Positions 1 to 10,402 of a stretch of 29,835 bases of DNA are shown in pieces. The stretch spans positions 1 through 29,835 of the forward strand of contig CAZJGG010000039.1 in assembly GCA_964545475.1 (NCBI GenBank), in the 5' to 3' direction. The DNA is from CAZJGG01 sp964545475 (GTDB taxonomy: Bacteria; Bacillota; Clostridia; Lachnospirales; JAISER01). Every line of letters starts with the position of its first letter. Positions within the stretch are counted from its first letter, which is position 1. A program made the translations under genes and the position numbers. Under the pieces are notes generated by a model that saw only the letters and a list, made by a program, of their open reading frames with translations, did not search any database and was not told the DNA's origin.

Positions 1-1
1 G

Positions 2-45
2 ATGAGAGGAGGCATTTTGTAAGAAAATGCCTCCTCTCATTTTTT
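2..45 (+). terminator. Strong intrinsic terminator at the window edge
   Basis: A perfect 17-bp stem (2-18 paired with 24-40) closes a 5-nt GTAAG loop and is followed by a run of T on the plus strand (40-45). It would end a plus-strand transcript entering from outside the window. The minus-strand giant gene stops at 61 and runs straight into the same hairpin, so it may serve both directions. The T tract needed for minus-strand termination would lie before position 1 and cannot be seen. Confidence 0.8.
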
Positions 46-60
46 ACTGCTTAATTTTCG

Positions 61-3000
61 TTATTTATTTGCTCTGTAATCTTTTTTGAGTTTAGACCTT
101 AAGCTTATTGTAGAAACTAAACAAATAAGCATAGTTATAAACAAAACCATATTAATATAAATCAAGTTAGACTGACCTGTTTTTGGATTGCCTTTTGGTA
201 GGTCGTCTTCAAATTCATAAGACCTATCAGGAATGATACCTTTCGGTAATGGTTCGTCGTCTAATATTTCAGCAATTTCAGCTTCGCCTAAAGGTGTTAC
301 GTCTTCGTCTATTGTAACTGCTTCAGCTTCCGCTGGTGCTGGAGGAGGTGCCAATTCAGTACCAACTGTAGCTTCTGTAATGCCTGTTTCAGTTGGTGGT
401 GTATCAGTCGTTTCTGGTGGTGTATCCGTCGGCTCATCAGGTGTTCCCGGAGGGAAATTCGGTTGTGTCGGCGGTATTACTGGTGGTTGCGGAGGTGGTG
501 TGTTATCGGTATAAGTGTTAGTTATTACTGAATCACCTTCTTTAATTTCGCTTGATATTGCAACGTTAGTCGCCGAAATGCTTACTCTGTATTGAGCCGG
601 CGGATCAACCTCTGTTACAACATATTCGTCATATGGAAGGTTTGTAAATTTAACACCTTTATTGTCATTGTTAAGAATTGCTTCTTTGACAATATTTGTG
701 TTTTTACCAGTAATTCTAACCTTAAACCATGCTTTACCCCAATTGTTAACAACAGTTGCGCTTGAACCTGATACTCTTACAACACGTTTAACAACTGAAA
801 TTTCTCCGTCTTCAATTCTATTGTTGTCAAAAGTTACTTTATAAACCGGCAACTGATCAGCATTAAATTCTGTTACATCAATTACTGCAGTGCGGCCTTC
901 ACCGGAAACAATTTCAACTACTGAATCTTCGGATTCAACTTTTTCTGCCTTGTACTCTGTTTCAAAATCATCAAGGCTTCCGCTTGATACGCCATTTTCA
1001 GTAATTGTGTATTTGCCTGGAGCAAGTAATGCTTCGCCCTCTGGGATTATCTTTGTTTCCCCTGCTTCTAATGTTGTTTGAAGATTAAAACCATGAGGTC
1101 CTGTAATTGTGAACGAGAATTTTTGTCCTTCAATAACTGTTCCGTCAACTACTTTAGTTAATGCAAGTTTACCGCCTGTTAAGCTTGTGTTAGTAGCTTT
1201 TACGACTTTAACGTTAGCTTCGTCTTCCAAATAGGAAACTCTTACAGGCAATCCGCTTAATGCACTTGCATATTTGGATTCATCATAGTTAATTTCCTCA
1301 ATGTTGTATGTGCCGTAAACAAGACCGTCAACAACAACTTCGTTTCCTTGTGTTAAGTCGATTTTTGCTGTTTTAACTGGTTCATCACTTTGAACACCGT
1401 CAATTATTTGATAAATACCAAACTCGAAAGTTTCGCCAGTGTTAACAATGTTGCCGTCTAAGCCAACTACTTCTTTCACAATCTTAAGTTTGCCGTTATT
1501 TTTAACAACGTTGTCTACTCTAACCTGTGAGCCAGTTTTAACGCTTGAAATTTCAACGCCTTTAGCAACGAGTTCTTTATTTTCAAAAGCTTCCGCATTT
1601 GAAGGTGTTGTGTCGTCGTCAAAATATACGTCGTATACTTGACCTGGGGCAACTTCATAAACCATATAATTGTCATAAGGTAAATTGCTGAATGTAGCAA
1701 CATTATTATTTTGGCTTAATTCTTTTTCAGCGCGGTAATTTGTTGTTTTACCAACAATACCAACTGTAAATGTGTTGCCTTCCCAGTTTTCTGCTATTGC
1801 ATCTTCTTTATGTGCGCCTCTGAACAATGTCTTTGTAACGGTAATTTCGCCGTCGTTTTTACGTGCATTGTTAAATTTGATAAAAACAGGTTTTTCGTCA
1901 GTTGTCTTAACTTCAAATTCACATGAGAAACCGTCTTCGCTTACGGTTACTTCTGCACCTCTTGCCTCAATAGTTGGTTTAAATTTGCTTAAATCATCTT
2001 TAATGTCAACCGGCTGTCCTTCAATCCATACTTCAACTTCGCTGATTTTATATTTGCCAACTTCTAAGTTTTTAATTTTGCCTACAGTGTTTGGATAAAT
2101 TGTTACTCTTTCAACAATTTTGCCGCTCTTTCCTTCATGAGTTAAAGAGAATACAAAATATTGTCCTTCAATAATGTCTTCTTCATTCATCACTTTGCGG
2201 ATAACAATTTTACCCGGATAGAGCTTTTTATTTTTGAAAACTACTTTTGCTTCATTATCAAATGAAACAGTAACAGATGCGCTGTCGTCGCCTACAATAA
2301 TATCTTTGCTTTCAATTGTAACGCTGTTTTCAGTTACAGAATCAACAAAATATCCGTTTGCTTCGTTGTCATCAATACCCAATTCGGAAACTGTATACTC
2401 ACCTATAGGAATGCCTGATAACTCTTTTGTTTCGCCGTGAGCAAGTTCAAAGTTGGATATAAAACCGTTTGGTCCTGTAACTCTAAATTTAAACTTCTTG
2501 CTCTTGTCAGCATCATCAAGCTGTCTGTTTTCATCTGTAACATCCGTTACAATCTCTTTAGTTACAGACAATTTGCCAACCTTTCTAGTGTTAGTAACTG
2601 TTAAAGTTCCGCCAAGCTGGTCGTTAAGCTCAAACACATTAGACTCTGCAACTGCAGCAACAGGAGAAATTTCCGCTTGTTTATTTTGTGTAAACGCGTA
2701 TGATGTTTCATAATATAAAGTATTTGAACCTATTTCTGTTACTGTGTAACTTCCCGGTTCAAGCCCTTCAATTGTAACAGCTTCCCCTGCTTTAACGTTT
2801 TTGAGAGTATAAGAGCCGTTTTCATTTTTAATAAGCTCATGTTCTTCGTCATCTTTGCCGTTAACTTGCGCAAGCTTAACCTCTTCGTTGTTAGTCACTT
2901 GGCTTTCAATTAAGAAGTCGAACAATTCAGGGTTGCCATCTTTGTCTAATCCTAAGTTTTCTCCTTCTCCGGCAATTTTCTTTTCAATAACAAGCTTAGA

Positions 3001-6000
3001 TTTGCCAACTGCATAAATTTCGCATTTAACCGGTTCAATAAACCCACTGCCATTGTTGAAAAGTAAAGTAATTGTGTTTACAGCAAGCTCCAAATTGCCG
3101 TTTTTGCTTATTTTTACATCTTCAGGAACGCTTACTCTGAACACAAACTCAAGCATTTCTCCAGCTTCTAAATAGAAGTTACTGTCCATCTCAAGGAACA
3201 AAACTTGCTGCTCAGCCGCATTAGCCTCATCAAATAATGATTTTCCGCTAGCTGCATATAAGTTTTCTGCCAAGGATTTAAGTCTGTTACTTTCATTAAT
3301 ATTATTCCAAATGATATTTCTGTCATTTGCAACTTTGTAGCTGTATTTAGCAGGGTCTACTGCAGATACGTCCCCGTTCTTCTTTGTTACATAAACGCTG
3401 TTAACAGATTCAAGTTTTGGCTCCCAAACTGTTCCTCTTGGGGTATTGGTTCTTATACCAACGTCTCCGATATACGGCAGAAGCTCTGCTATAACAATCT
3501 TGCTAATCCTATCTCCGCTTGTGTTTATAACGTTTACTTTATAGTCTGCCCATCCACCTGGTGAAACTTTACCTTTATTAGGATAAAGAACCCATTCGCC
3601 TTTAGCAAATGTTTTGTCGTCTATGTCGCCACGAACAACTTTTGCAACCGTTACAATATTACCAATGTTTATAGGGATTTCTGCACTGTGTTTGTAAACA
3701 ACGCTGTCAGATTTTAAGCCATCAAATCTATCGTTCGCTTTTTCAGTAACATCTGATGTTTTAGCTGTTAGCTCTTGGTCACTTGAACCTGCGTAAACCC
3801 AGTTTCTTGCCGTGCCGTTAAGTGCGGCAGAGCTAATTTTTGAGTTAAATGTTACTTTAATAGCATCAAGGTATTCAAGGTTTCCTTTATAGTACCAGCT
3901 TAAATTTCTTTGACCATCAGTAACATAAGTGTACTCATCCTCGCCTAATTCAGGATAATTCCCTGCTACTTCTGTTAAAACGCCGTTACCATTATCTTTC
4001 ATTTTAACTTTTTGGATTTTGTAGCTGCTAACAAATTTATTGTCATTTGGGTCTGGCGCAATTGAAAGTTGGCTTGGAAGAATGTCGTATATTCTTGGGT
4101 TAACAACTAAGCTCTTTCTTGTTCCAGAGTCTTTCTCGCCATTTGATAAATAAACTGTCCATTCAACAACATCACCAGGTTTGTATTCAGTTTTGTTGCC
4201 AGAAGAAGCTTTACTTAATACAATTGATTGTTTTTCCTTTTTAATGGTTATTTTTGTTTGTTTTTCAATAGGTGTACCCTCATAATACTTGTTGCTGAAT
4301 TCCAACTTCGCTGTATTCTCAATTAACTCATAATCGTTAACAAAGTCAGAATAATCAAGCTTAGGAATTACCACTGTAATGTCAGCTTTAACTTCCGAAC
4401 CAATCTCAAAGTTAAAGCCTTTAATTACAATGCCTTTTGCGCCGCTTGGAATAGCATCGCCGGAAATTGTACCAGTTTTAAATTCATATGGTTCACCAAT
4501 TTGTCTTGCATCTTTGTCAACAAAGTGTGCCTGAGTTGTGCCTTTACCGGAAAATGTTGCCTTAACTTCCTTGATTGTATAATTTGGTATTTTACCTTCT
4601 GGTTTAATTGTCTTAAACACTAAACCATTATCAGTTATAACAAAGTCTGTAGGAATGTTACCAGAATTATACTTATTAGTAATTGTATAAGTCAATTCTT
4701 GATCCTTAAACGCAAGATCAGAGCGATCCATTGTTGTGCTAGTTGCATTACCAAATACAGTTTTGTTAAATGTAAATGTTGTATTGTTTGGCTTTGCATA
4801 AGTTGTTGTGGCAACAGCATTAACTTCTTGAGTATTGCCTTGAGAAACAATTGCCAGCTTAACATAATTTTTAATATTGTTAACTTTTACTGCATCTTTT
4901 CCATCTAATGCCTTAAGCACGGCATTAACAGTAATAGCCGGAAGCTTTGTAGCAGGTAAACTATCTGCTTTCATAACAAAACCGGTAATTGCTTCATCTT
5001 CTCTGATAATAATGTTTAAAGGTTTATCAAAAGCCCAATTTTCATTAATTGTTTGAGGGTTTGTTCCGTCATTTTTAACGGTTGTCGCTTCAACATCAAA
5101 TTCTACTCCTTCTAAACCATGTGCAGCTGCTGATATGCCGGTGAATTTAAATACATCCGGTGTTAACGGCTTATTGTGTGCCGGGTTTGAAGAATAAATA
5201 ATTGTATTTCCATCGCCATAAATAACAACTTCGTTATCTGTTAATACAAAGTTAGAAGCCCCTGCCCCTGGTTTTGGAGCCGAACCGTTAACTCCTGTAA
5301 GCTCTGGAACTATTGTGTAAGTCAACGGAACATCATTTGTTATTTTATCTACGGCTATACTTGTTGGATTAACATTTTTAGTTACTTTTGGATAAGCCAT
5401 TGTAACTTCTGTAAATTTAACAGTTGCAGTTGATGTTGTTGGTGTTCCAAGTTTTGTCCCTGCTTTAACAGTCACCTTTGCAGTGTTAACAAATTTATCC
5501 AAAATATCACTAAACCCACGTTTCTTAAGGGTTAATTCTGCCAAGACAAAATTCTTATCTTGCGGAGCGAGTTTTTGGTTTTTCAATGTTATCTTAAACC
5601 CTCTTATACTTCCCACTGAGAGATTAGCATTAGGAGTAAACTCATTTCCGTTTTTAACTGCGCTAATACCTGTGCCGCTAAAGTTAATAAACATTACTGA
5701 AGCATCTTTGCTGTCTATTCCCTCTGGAATAATAACTTTAGATATTGTGTAATCATTAGCACTAGGCGTATATGGAGTTGATGATCCATTTTTGTAGAAT
5801 TTCATTAGGGAAGTACTATCATAACTATCTTCTACAATAATTTCGTCACATGCCACATCACCAGTGTTGGTGTATTCAAGCTTGTAAATTAATTTTTGGT
5901 CTGCATTAAACAGCTCATTATAATCTACAGTAGCTTCCTTTTCTGTTGCATTTCCAGCAGTTAAACCAACGTATTTGTTAAGCCCTGCAGAAACATTTGC

Positions 6001-9000
6001 AGTTATGCTTGTATTGGCAGTATCGGACATAATATGCCTTAAGCCCTTAACATCATAACCCACAACATCGCTTTTGTTTGTAACTCCAATAAGAACATCA
6101 CTAGCAGATTTAAAAGCTGCAGTTGGATATACTTTTACTACAAACCCGGCCGGAACTTTGTGTTCTGCATCGCCGAAGTGAACGCTAAAAGCCATATATT
6201 CGCTTCCGCTGTCTTCCCAAGAATAAGAACCGTTAGAAAAAGTAGTAGTTAATTCTTCATAGTTCGTATTACTTTCCATTGATGCTGCATCACTAAAACG
6301 TTGCTTATATCCTCTTAAGATAATAGGTGTTCCTTCTGCTAGTATTCCTTTTTCAATATTAAATTTAATTTTATTAAATGCATATACAAAATCGCTTGTA
6401 TTATACCCGTTAATACCTCTGTCGTAAACAGCAAAGCTGTTTAACTGCGCTCCCTCTCCGCCGGTTGCGTTTTTAGACTTGTTTTCACCGTGGATTGTGT
6501 AGTTTATTGTGTTTTTACCTGCGCTACGTAAATCCCCTAATGTCATTGTTTTAGGGTTTGAATTCTTATAAGTGTCCAAATTAACTTCGGGCTTAAAGCC
6601 AGTTATAACATCGCCTTCAATTTCCCAGCTTCCGCCACCAATGCCAGTGCCGGATTTCATTAAATAACCCCAGAAACCGTCATTTCTAATTTTTTGCAAA
6701 CCGTATAAATAAGCAAGGTCTGCAATAGTTAAATTGTTTTTAGTATTAAATTTTGAGGTAACGATTACATTTTCATATTTTCTTGTGTAAACACCGTTTT
6801 TGCCAGCCTCGCCACCGTCTTTAAATTTAACTCCGCCTTCAAAAACAATAATAAATTTAACAATTTTACCGCCGTCAACGCCATTGGCATTTATAACAAC
6901 GTTGCCATCTGCATCCCAATTGGATTCATCCAGTAAATTTATGCCTAATGTTTTCCAGTCGTCGCTCCAAAGTTTTTCATAATCGTTTTTCCAGCTTTCA
7001 TTAGCAGCTGTTATTGCATCTTTATTATCAGTATACTTAAATACTAATTTGTCAGCTATTCCAAAATCCTTATAAGCGTCAACCCATTTTTTAACAGGGA
7101 TTGAAACAGAATCAATTGAAATAAAATCACTTACTTCAGTACTCTCCGGCATATTAATCTCTATATTATCTTTATCTAAGAGCTTGTGTCCTCCGTCACC
7201 GAAGTACAATATATCAACATTAGTGTTGCTGCTAAACACACCACTTAATGTGTATTTAATACTTTCCGGCGGTTTAGTGAAATCGATGTTTCCTTCGCCT
7301 TCAGTAACTGATTTTAGTATTGAAGCTTCAACAAAAGATTTAATAACTTCAATGCTTTTTGTATCATAACCATTCCCTTTATCTTCTTCAACTTGGGCCT
7401 TCCATTGCATATCTACTCTATTTGCAATATTAAAGTAAACATCATTCATTGAAATGTCTGTAAGCTTTGGAAGCTTAGTGTGAAGCTCAATTGCATAATA
7501 TTTGTTTTTGTCGGTATCATTTTTTGCGCCATAGTTAAACATTGGTTTAACATTGTTAAGCTCTATTAAAATCTTTTTATCAGTAACTGTGTTAAGAAGA
7601 ATCGTTGTATCTTTTGATGTATCTGTAATAGTTTCTTTTATAACACCATCAACATAAACAATTGCACTGTTAAAGTTATTATTTGCATGAATTACAATTT
7701 TAGAATAACCAATAAAATTGGAAATATCTTTATCGCTTTTAAGCCCATTTAATGTTGGCAAATTTTCAGTAATTATATATTTTTTTAAATAGCCGTTAGA
7801 TGTGTTTTCAGGGTATATTTTATAAACGTATTCAAAAGCTTCGTTATAAATATCCTCTGCTAAAATTTCTGTAAGCTCTTTGTCATCTTTAAAGGCAACT
7901 TTATTAATCTCTCCACCGAACTCTACATTAACTTGAGTGTGAATTTCCGCTTTGTGTTCAGTATCTTGATCTTTTCCTTTATAAGTACATTCAGCATAGT
8001 TAGAAATTTTAGAAAATACAACGTCTTTGTCTTTTCTTTGTATTGTTGCTTTAACCTTTGCTACAGCAGTTTGACCAGCAGGTAAAATGTCAATTTTCGC
8101 ATCAAATGATTTATTATCAATTGAATAATCAACCTCTGCGCTAGTCTCTACTCCATCAATGCTAACCTTAACATCATTAAATGTATAGTCAACATCTATT
8201 TCATCTGAACCGGTTAAAAATTTAAGCCCTGTATCAGTTATTACAAGATTTCTAAAATCTGTAGTGCCATCATTTTTAACTTCAATTTCATAAAACACAT
8301 CAGCTGCATTTGTAAAGTCGTTAATATGAATTTCTTTTAACTCTTCTTTAAAGCCTTCATCTTTATAAGCTTTTTTAGAAATGTTTAAAAGCGTAGAAGA
8401 ATCTCCAATGTTATAGCTTGCATCTACCGTTAACGCTTCATCATAAATATCTCTGTCTCCGTTGTTAGCGTTTGCATAGGCATAATTTGTTATTGTTCTT
8501 AAATCTTTATAATTTTCAGAATCAATATCACGCTGCGCTATAACAGCAGTAACATTAACATCAAGTTCACTGCCTTTAAGCATACCTTCAGCTACTATTT
8601 TAAAACCGTAAACTACATCTTGGTGAAGCGTTGTAAACTCGTTCCAGTTTCCGCTAGCATCTTTATAATATTTAATAATATTACTAACAGAATCTGGCTT
8701 GTCAACTGAAATATCACTGAACCAATAATCTTTGCCAATTTCTGCAGAGGTGTTTGCACCTGAAATATCAAAAAGCCTTAACTCTTCATCAATTAATTCT
8801 GAGTTTAAAGTTCTGTTGCTTGTGTTCTTTAATTTTATTGAGTAATCCACATTAACATCGCTTTTTGTAAAGCTGTAAGTATTAACCCCATTCATGTTGT
8901 TGTCTTTGTCAACTTTTGGAGCTGTTTTTTCAAGTGAAATGCTATACTCGCCTGAAATGCTGGGGTCAAGAGCCAGTTCAAACATTCCTGAATACTCAAT

Positions 9001-10212
9001 AGGTTCTTCTTTGCCTACAAAATATACATAAACTTTAGCTTCGTTTTCAAGAAGCGTAAGTTTTTCAAATTCGGTTGCCTTATAATAAACAGTAAATAAT
9101 ATAGGCTCTTTAATTTTTATTAAATATGAACCTTGAGCATAATCTGGGTCATCGTTTGCAACATCTCCAAAGTGTTCATTTCTATCAAGGTTATATTCAA
9201 TTGTATATTTTGTGTCCTGTTTGTCTACAATAGGTTCAGGTAAATTTGGATTTTCAACATATTCAAGGTCAATAGGCACCGGGCTGCCCCCGTATGGAAG
9301 TTCGTCAATAACATCAACTTTTTCAAAATCCCATGCGCCGTTTTCATTTTTAGGTTTGCTTCTGAATATGTCAATTTGATAGTCTACTTTATAAACTTCT
9401 TGTGATTCGCCGTCAATATCTCTGTAAACTAAAGATGGTTCTCCAATAATATTTTTTTCTACTTCCCATTTTGAATCCGCTTTTGCCTTTAGAGGTATTA
9501 ATAAGTCAGGCTGTGTTTCATAAGAAATTTTGAATTTTTTAATTACTTTTTCAACATCTGGATCAACGCTGTCTCCCGAATGAGATTCTGTATAAATTGT
9601 TGCAGTGAAGTTTTTTGTGTACTCATCAGGCGTAACTTCCGTTGGATATTTACCTTTAAAACTTAATGTCAAATATCTGCCGGGTTCTAACCCCTCGCCT
9701 TTGCTGTCTCCGTCCAGATAAAACATTATAACACCTGGGTTTTCCCCTTCTGGTTCTTGATACCTTATAACTTTTGCAACGCCCAAATTGCTTGATTCCG
9801 CCCCAACAATTGATTCAACATCAGGTTCAAAGCCTTTTGGAACTTTAAGAGCTAAGACAGTGTTTTTATAGTCAACACCACCAATTGCGCTTAAAGAAAC
9901 CCCCGCTGTAAAAATCGCTTCTTCTCCTGTTTCAATTGCGTATTCGCCAAACTCGTCTTCTTTAACGGAAATACTATAGTTTACCGTTACAGGGGGATGT
10001 TCTCCATCTCCATGTTCTTGTACATCTTCTGTTGTTAGAACCACATCATTATAAAACTGAATTAATTCATCAACAGAAAATCCTGGCGCTGCCCATTCCG
10101 CACCACTTTCAGCGTGAACTTCTGCAATATGCCTGATAGGTGTAAAGTTTAACAACACCATAACCAACGCAAGCATAAAAGCAATTTTCCTTTTTAGTCT
10201 TAATTTCATCAT
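61..10212 (-). CDS. Giant wall-anchored multi-domain surface protein (adhesin-like), 3383 aa
   Basis: A secreted cell-wall protein, probably an adhesin or matrix component. Residues 1-34 are a signal peptide (basic start, hydrophobic core, VHA cleavage site). Residues 35 to about 2400 are a chain of beta-rich Ig-like/DUF11-like modules; a lysine-containing first strand recurs near 421, 610, 765, 960, 1208, 1406, 1605, 1810, 1995 and 2185. From about 2404 to 3230 come seven CnaB/SpaA-like modules starting near 2404, 2545, 2666, 2787, 2906, 3014 and 3135. Each has a first-strand Lys (IEKK, VTKE, IRKV, VTKT, IVKE, LTKV, VVKR), a Y-x-[VI]-x-E strand and mostly an Asn-containing last strand, the usual layout for internal isopeptide bonds. 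A Pro/Thr-rich stalk (about 3235-3300) leads to the sorting signal NPKTG (3342-3346), a membrane helix and a basic tail. Two adjacent ATGs follow AAGGAG; the second (10209) is better spaced. No sortase gene is in the window. Ligand unknown. Confidence 0.9.
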   Translation of the reverse strand: MMKLRLKRKIAFMLALVMVLLNFTPIRHIAEVHAESGAEWAAPGFSVDELIQFYNDVVLTTEDVQEHGDGEHPPVTVNYSISVKEDEFGEYAIETGEEAIFTAGVSLSAIGGVDYKNTVLALKVPKGFEPDVESIVGAESSNLGVAKVIRYQEPEGENPGVIMFYLDGDSKGEGLEPGRYLTLSFKGKYPTEVTPDEYTKNFTATIYTESHSGDSVDPDVEKVIKKFKISYETQPDLLIPLKAKADSKWEVEKNIIGEPSLVYRDIDGESQEVYKVDYQIDIFRSKPKNENGAWDFEKVDVIDELPYGGSPVPIDLEYVENPNLPEPIVDKQDTKYTIEYNLDRNEHFGDVANDDPDYAQGSYLIKIKEPILFTVYYKATEFEKLTLLENEAKVYVYFVGKEEPIEYSGMFELALDPSISGEYSISLEKTAPKVDKDNNMNGVNTYSFTKSDVNVDYSIKLKNTSNRTLNSELIDEELRLFDISGANTSAEIGKDYWFSDISVDKPDSVSNIIKYYKDASGNWNEFTTLHQDVVYGFKIVAEGMLKGSELDVNVTAVIAQRDIDSENYKDLRTITNYAYANANNGDRDIYDEALTVDASYNIGDSSTLLNISKKAYKDEGFKEELKEIHINDFTNAADVFYEIEVKNDGTTDFRNLVITDTGLKFLTGSDEIDVDYTFNDVKVSIDGVETSAEVDYSIDNKSFDAKIDILPAGQTAVAKVKATIQRKDKDVVFSKISNYAECTYKGKDQDTEHKAEIHTQVNVEFGGEINKVAFKDDKELTEILAEDIYNEAFEYVYKIYPENTSNGYLKKYIITENLPTLNGLKSDKDISNFIGYSKIVIHANNNFNSAIVYVDGVIKETITDTSKDTTILLNTVTDKKILIELNNVKPMFNYGAKNDTDKNKYYAIELHTKLPKLTDISMNDVYFNIANRVDMQWKAQVEEDKGNGYDTKSIEVIKSFVEASILKSVTEGEGNIDFTKPPESIKYTLSGVFSSNTNVDILYFGDGGHKLLDKDNIEINMPESTEVSDFISIDSVSIPVKKWVDAYKDFGIADKLVFKYTDNKDAITAANESWKNDYEKLWSDDWKTLGINLLDESNWDADGNVVINANGVDGGKIVKFIIVFEGGVKFKDGGEAGKNGVYTRKYENVIVTSKFNTKNNLTIADLAYLYGLQKIRNDGFWGYLMKSGTGIGGGSWEIEGDVITGFKPEVNLDTYKNSNPKTMTLGDLRSAGKNTINYTIHGENKSKNATGGEGAQLNSFAVYDRGINGYNTSDFVYAFNKIKFNIEKGILAEGTPIILRGYKQRFSDAASMESNTNYEELTTTFSNGSYSWEDSGSEYMAFSVHFGDAEHKVPAGFVVKVYPTAAFKSASDVLIGVTNKSDVVGYDVKGLRHIMSDTANTSITANVSAGLNKYVGLTAGNATEKEATVDYNELFNADQKLIYKLEYTNTGDVACDEIIVEDSYDSTSLMKFYKNGSSTPYTPSANDYTISKVIIPEGIDSKDASVMFINFSGTGISAVKNGNEFTPNANLSVGSIRGFKITLKNQKLAPQDKNFVLAELTLKKRGFSDILDKFVNTAKVTVKAGTKLGTPTTSTATVKFTEVTMAYPKVTKNVNPTSIAVDKITNDVPLTYTIVPELTGVNGSAPKPGAGASNFVLTDNEVVIYGDGNTIIYSSNPAHNKPLTPDVFKFTGISAAAHGLEGVEFDVEATTVKNDGTNPQTINENWAFDKPLNIIIREDEAITGFVMKADSLPATKLPAITVNAVLKALDGKDAVKVNNIKNYVKLAIVSQGNTQEVNAVATTTYAKPNNTTFTFNKTVFGNATSTTMDRSDLAFKDQELTYTITNKYNSGNIPTDFVITDNGLVFKTIKPEGKIPNYTIKEVKATFSGKGTTQAHFVDKDARQIGEPYEFKTGTISGDAIPSGAKGIVIKGFNFEIGSEVKADITVVIPKLDYSDFVNDYELIENTAKLEFSNKYYEGTPIEKQTKITIKKEKQSIVLSKASSGNKTEYKPGDVVEWTVYLSNGEKDSGTRKSLVVNPRIYDILPSQLSIAPDPNDNKFVSSYKIQKVKMKDNGNGVLTEVAGNYPELGEDEYTYVTDGQRNLSWYYKGNLEYLDAIKVTFNSKISSAALNGTARNWVYAGSSDQELTAKTSDVTEKANDRFDGLKSDSVVYKHSAEIPINIGNIVTVAKVVRGDIDDKTFAKGEWVLYPNKGKVSPGGWADYKVNVINTSGDRISKIVIAELLPYIGDVGIRTNTPRGTVWEPKLESVNSVYVTKKNGDVSAVDPAKYSYKVANDRNIIWNNINESNRLKSLAENLYAASGKSLFDEANAAEQQVLFLEMDSNFYLEAGEMLEFVFRVSVPEDVKISKNGNLELAVNTITLLFNNGSGFIEPVKCEIYAVGKSKLVIEKKIAGEGENLGLDKDGNPELFDFLIESQVTNNEEVKLAQVNGKDDEEHELIKNENGSYTLKNVKAGEAVTIEGLEPGSYTVTEIGSNTLYYETSYAFTQNKQAEISPVAAVAESNVFELNDQLGGTLTVTNTRKVGKLSVTKEIVTDVTDENRQLDDADKSKKFKFRVTGPNGFISNFELAHGETKELSGIPIGEYTVSELGIDDNEANGYFVDSVTENSVTIESKDIIVGDDSASVTVSFDNEAKVVFKNKKLYPGKIVIRKVMNEEDIIEGQYFVFSLTHEGKSGKIVERVTIYPNTVGKIKNLEVGKYKISEVEVWIEGQPVDIKDDLSKFKPTIEARGAEVTVSEDGFSCEFEVKTTDEKPVFIKFNNARKNDGEITVTKTLFRGAHKEDAIAENWEGNTFTVGIVGKTTNYRAEKELSQNNNVATFSNLPYDNYMVYEVAPGQVYDVYFDDDTTPSNAEAFENKELVAKGVEISSVKTGSQVRVDNVVKNNGKLKIVKEVVGLDGNIVNTGETFEFGIYQIIDGVQSDEPVKTAKIDLTQGNEVVVDGLVYGTYNIEEINYDESKYASALSGLPVRVSYLEDEANVKVVKATNTSLTGGKLALTKVVDGTVIEGQKFSFTITGPHGFNLQTTLEAGETKIIPEGEALLAPGKYTITENGVSSGSLDDFETEYKAEKVESEDSVVEIVSGEGRTAVIDVTEFNADQLPVYKVTFDNNRIEDGEISVVKRVVRVSGSSATVVNNWGKAWFKVRITGKNTNIVKEAILNNDNKGVKFTNLPYDEYVVTEVDPPAQYRVSISATNVAISSEIKEGDSVITNTYTDNTPPPQPPVIPPTQPNFPPGTPDEPTDTPPETTDTPPTETGITEATVGTELAPPPAPAEAEAVTIDEDVTPLGEAEIAEILDDEPLPKGIIPDRSYEFEDDLPKGNPKTGQSNLIYINMVLFITMLICLVSTISLRSKLKKDYRANK

Positions 10213-10340
10213 CCCACTCCTTCAAATTTATAAATTACTATTTCTTTTTACAATTTCTAGAAAAGTTAATAGTGTCTCTCTTTTAAAATTATATCGTCAT
10301 AATAATGAAATAAGTTAATACTAAAATTAAAAAAATCATT

Positions 10341-10373
10341 AAAAAAACGCATAAGCAAATTACTGCAAATGCG
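10341..10373 (-). terminator. Terminator of the pepD-to-aspS operon
   Basis: On the minus strand the arms CGCAT and ATGCG pair (10369-10373 with 10348-10352). A symmetric TT/TT internal loop follows, then a GCA/TGC pairing, a 6-nt loop and seven T residues (10347-10341). It begins 30 nt after the aspS stop codon and separates the operon from the giant surface gene. The internal loop makes it weaker than the other terminators in the window. Confidence 0.65.
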
Positions 10374-10402
10374 CTTTATTACAGTATATCACCACACTGC
10401 TT

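Noticed and set aside
233..7369. Many plus-strand open frames of 60-108 codons opposite the giant surface gene
   Set aside because: They are antisense shadows of a continuous 3383-codon gene with signal peptide and sorting signal, and none has a convincing ribosome site.
10254..10320. Possible promoter and a small palindrome (TTTCTAGAAA) upstream of the giant gene
   Set aside because: A TATAAT is present on the minus strand (10293-10288) but the nearest -35-like TTAACT is 19 nt away, and the small palindrome is too short to call an operator.
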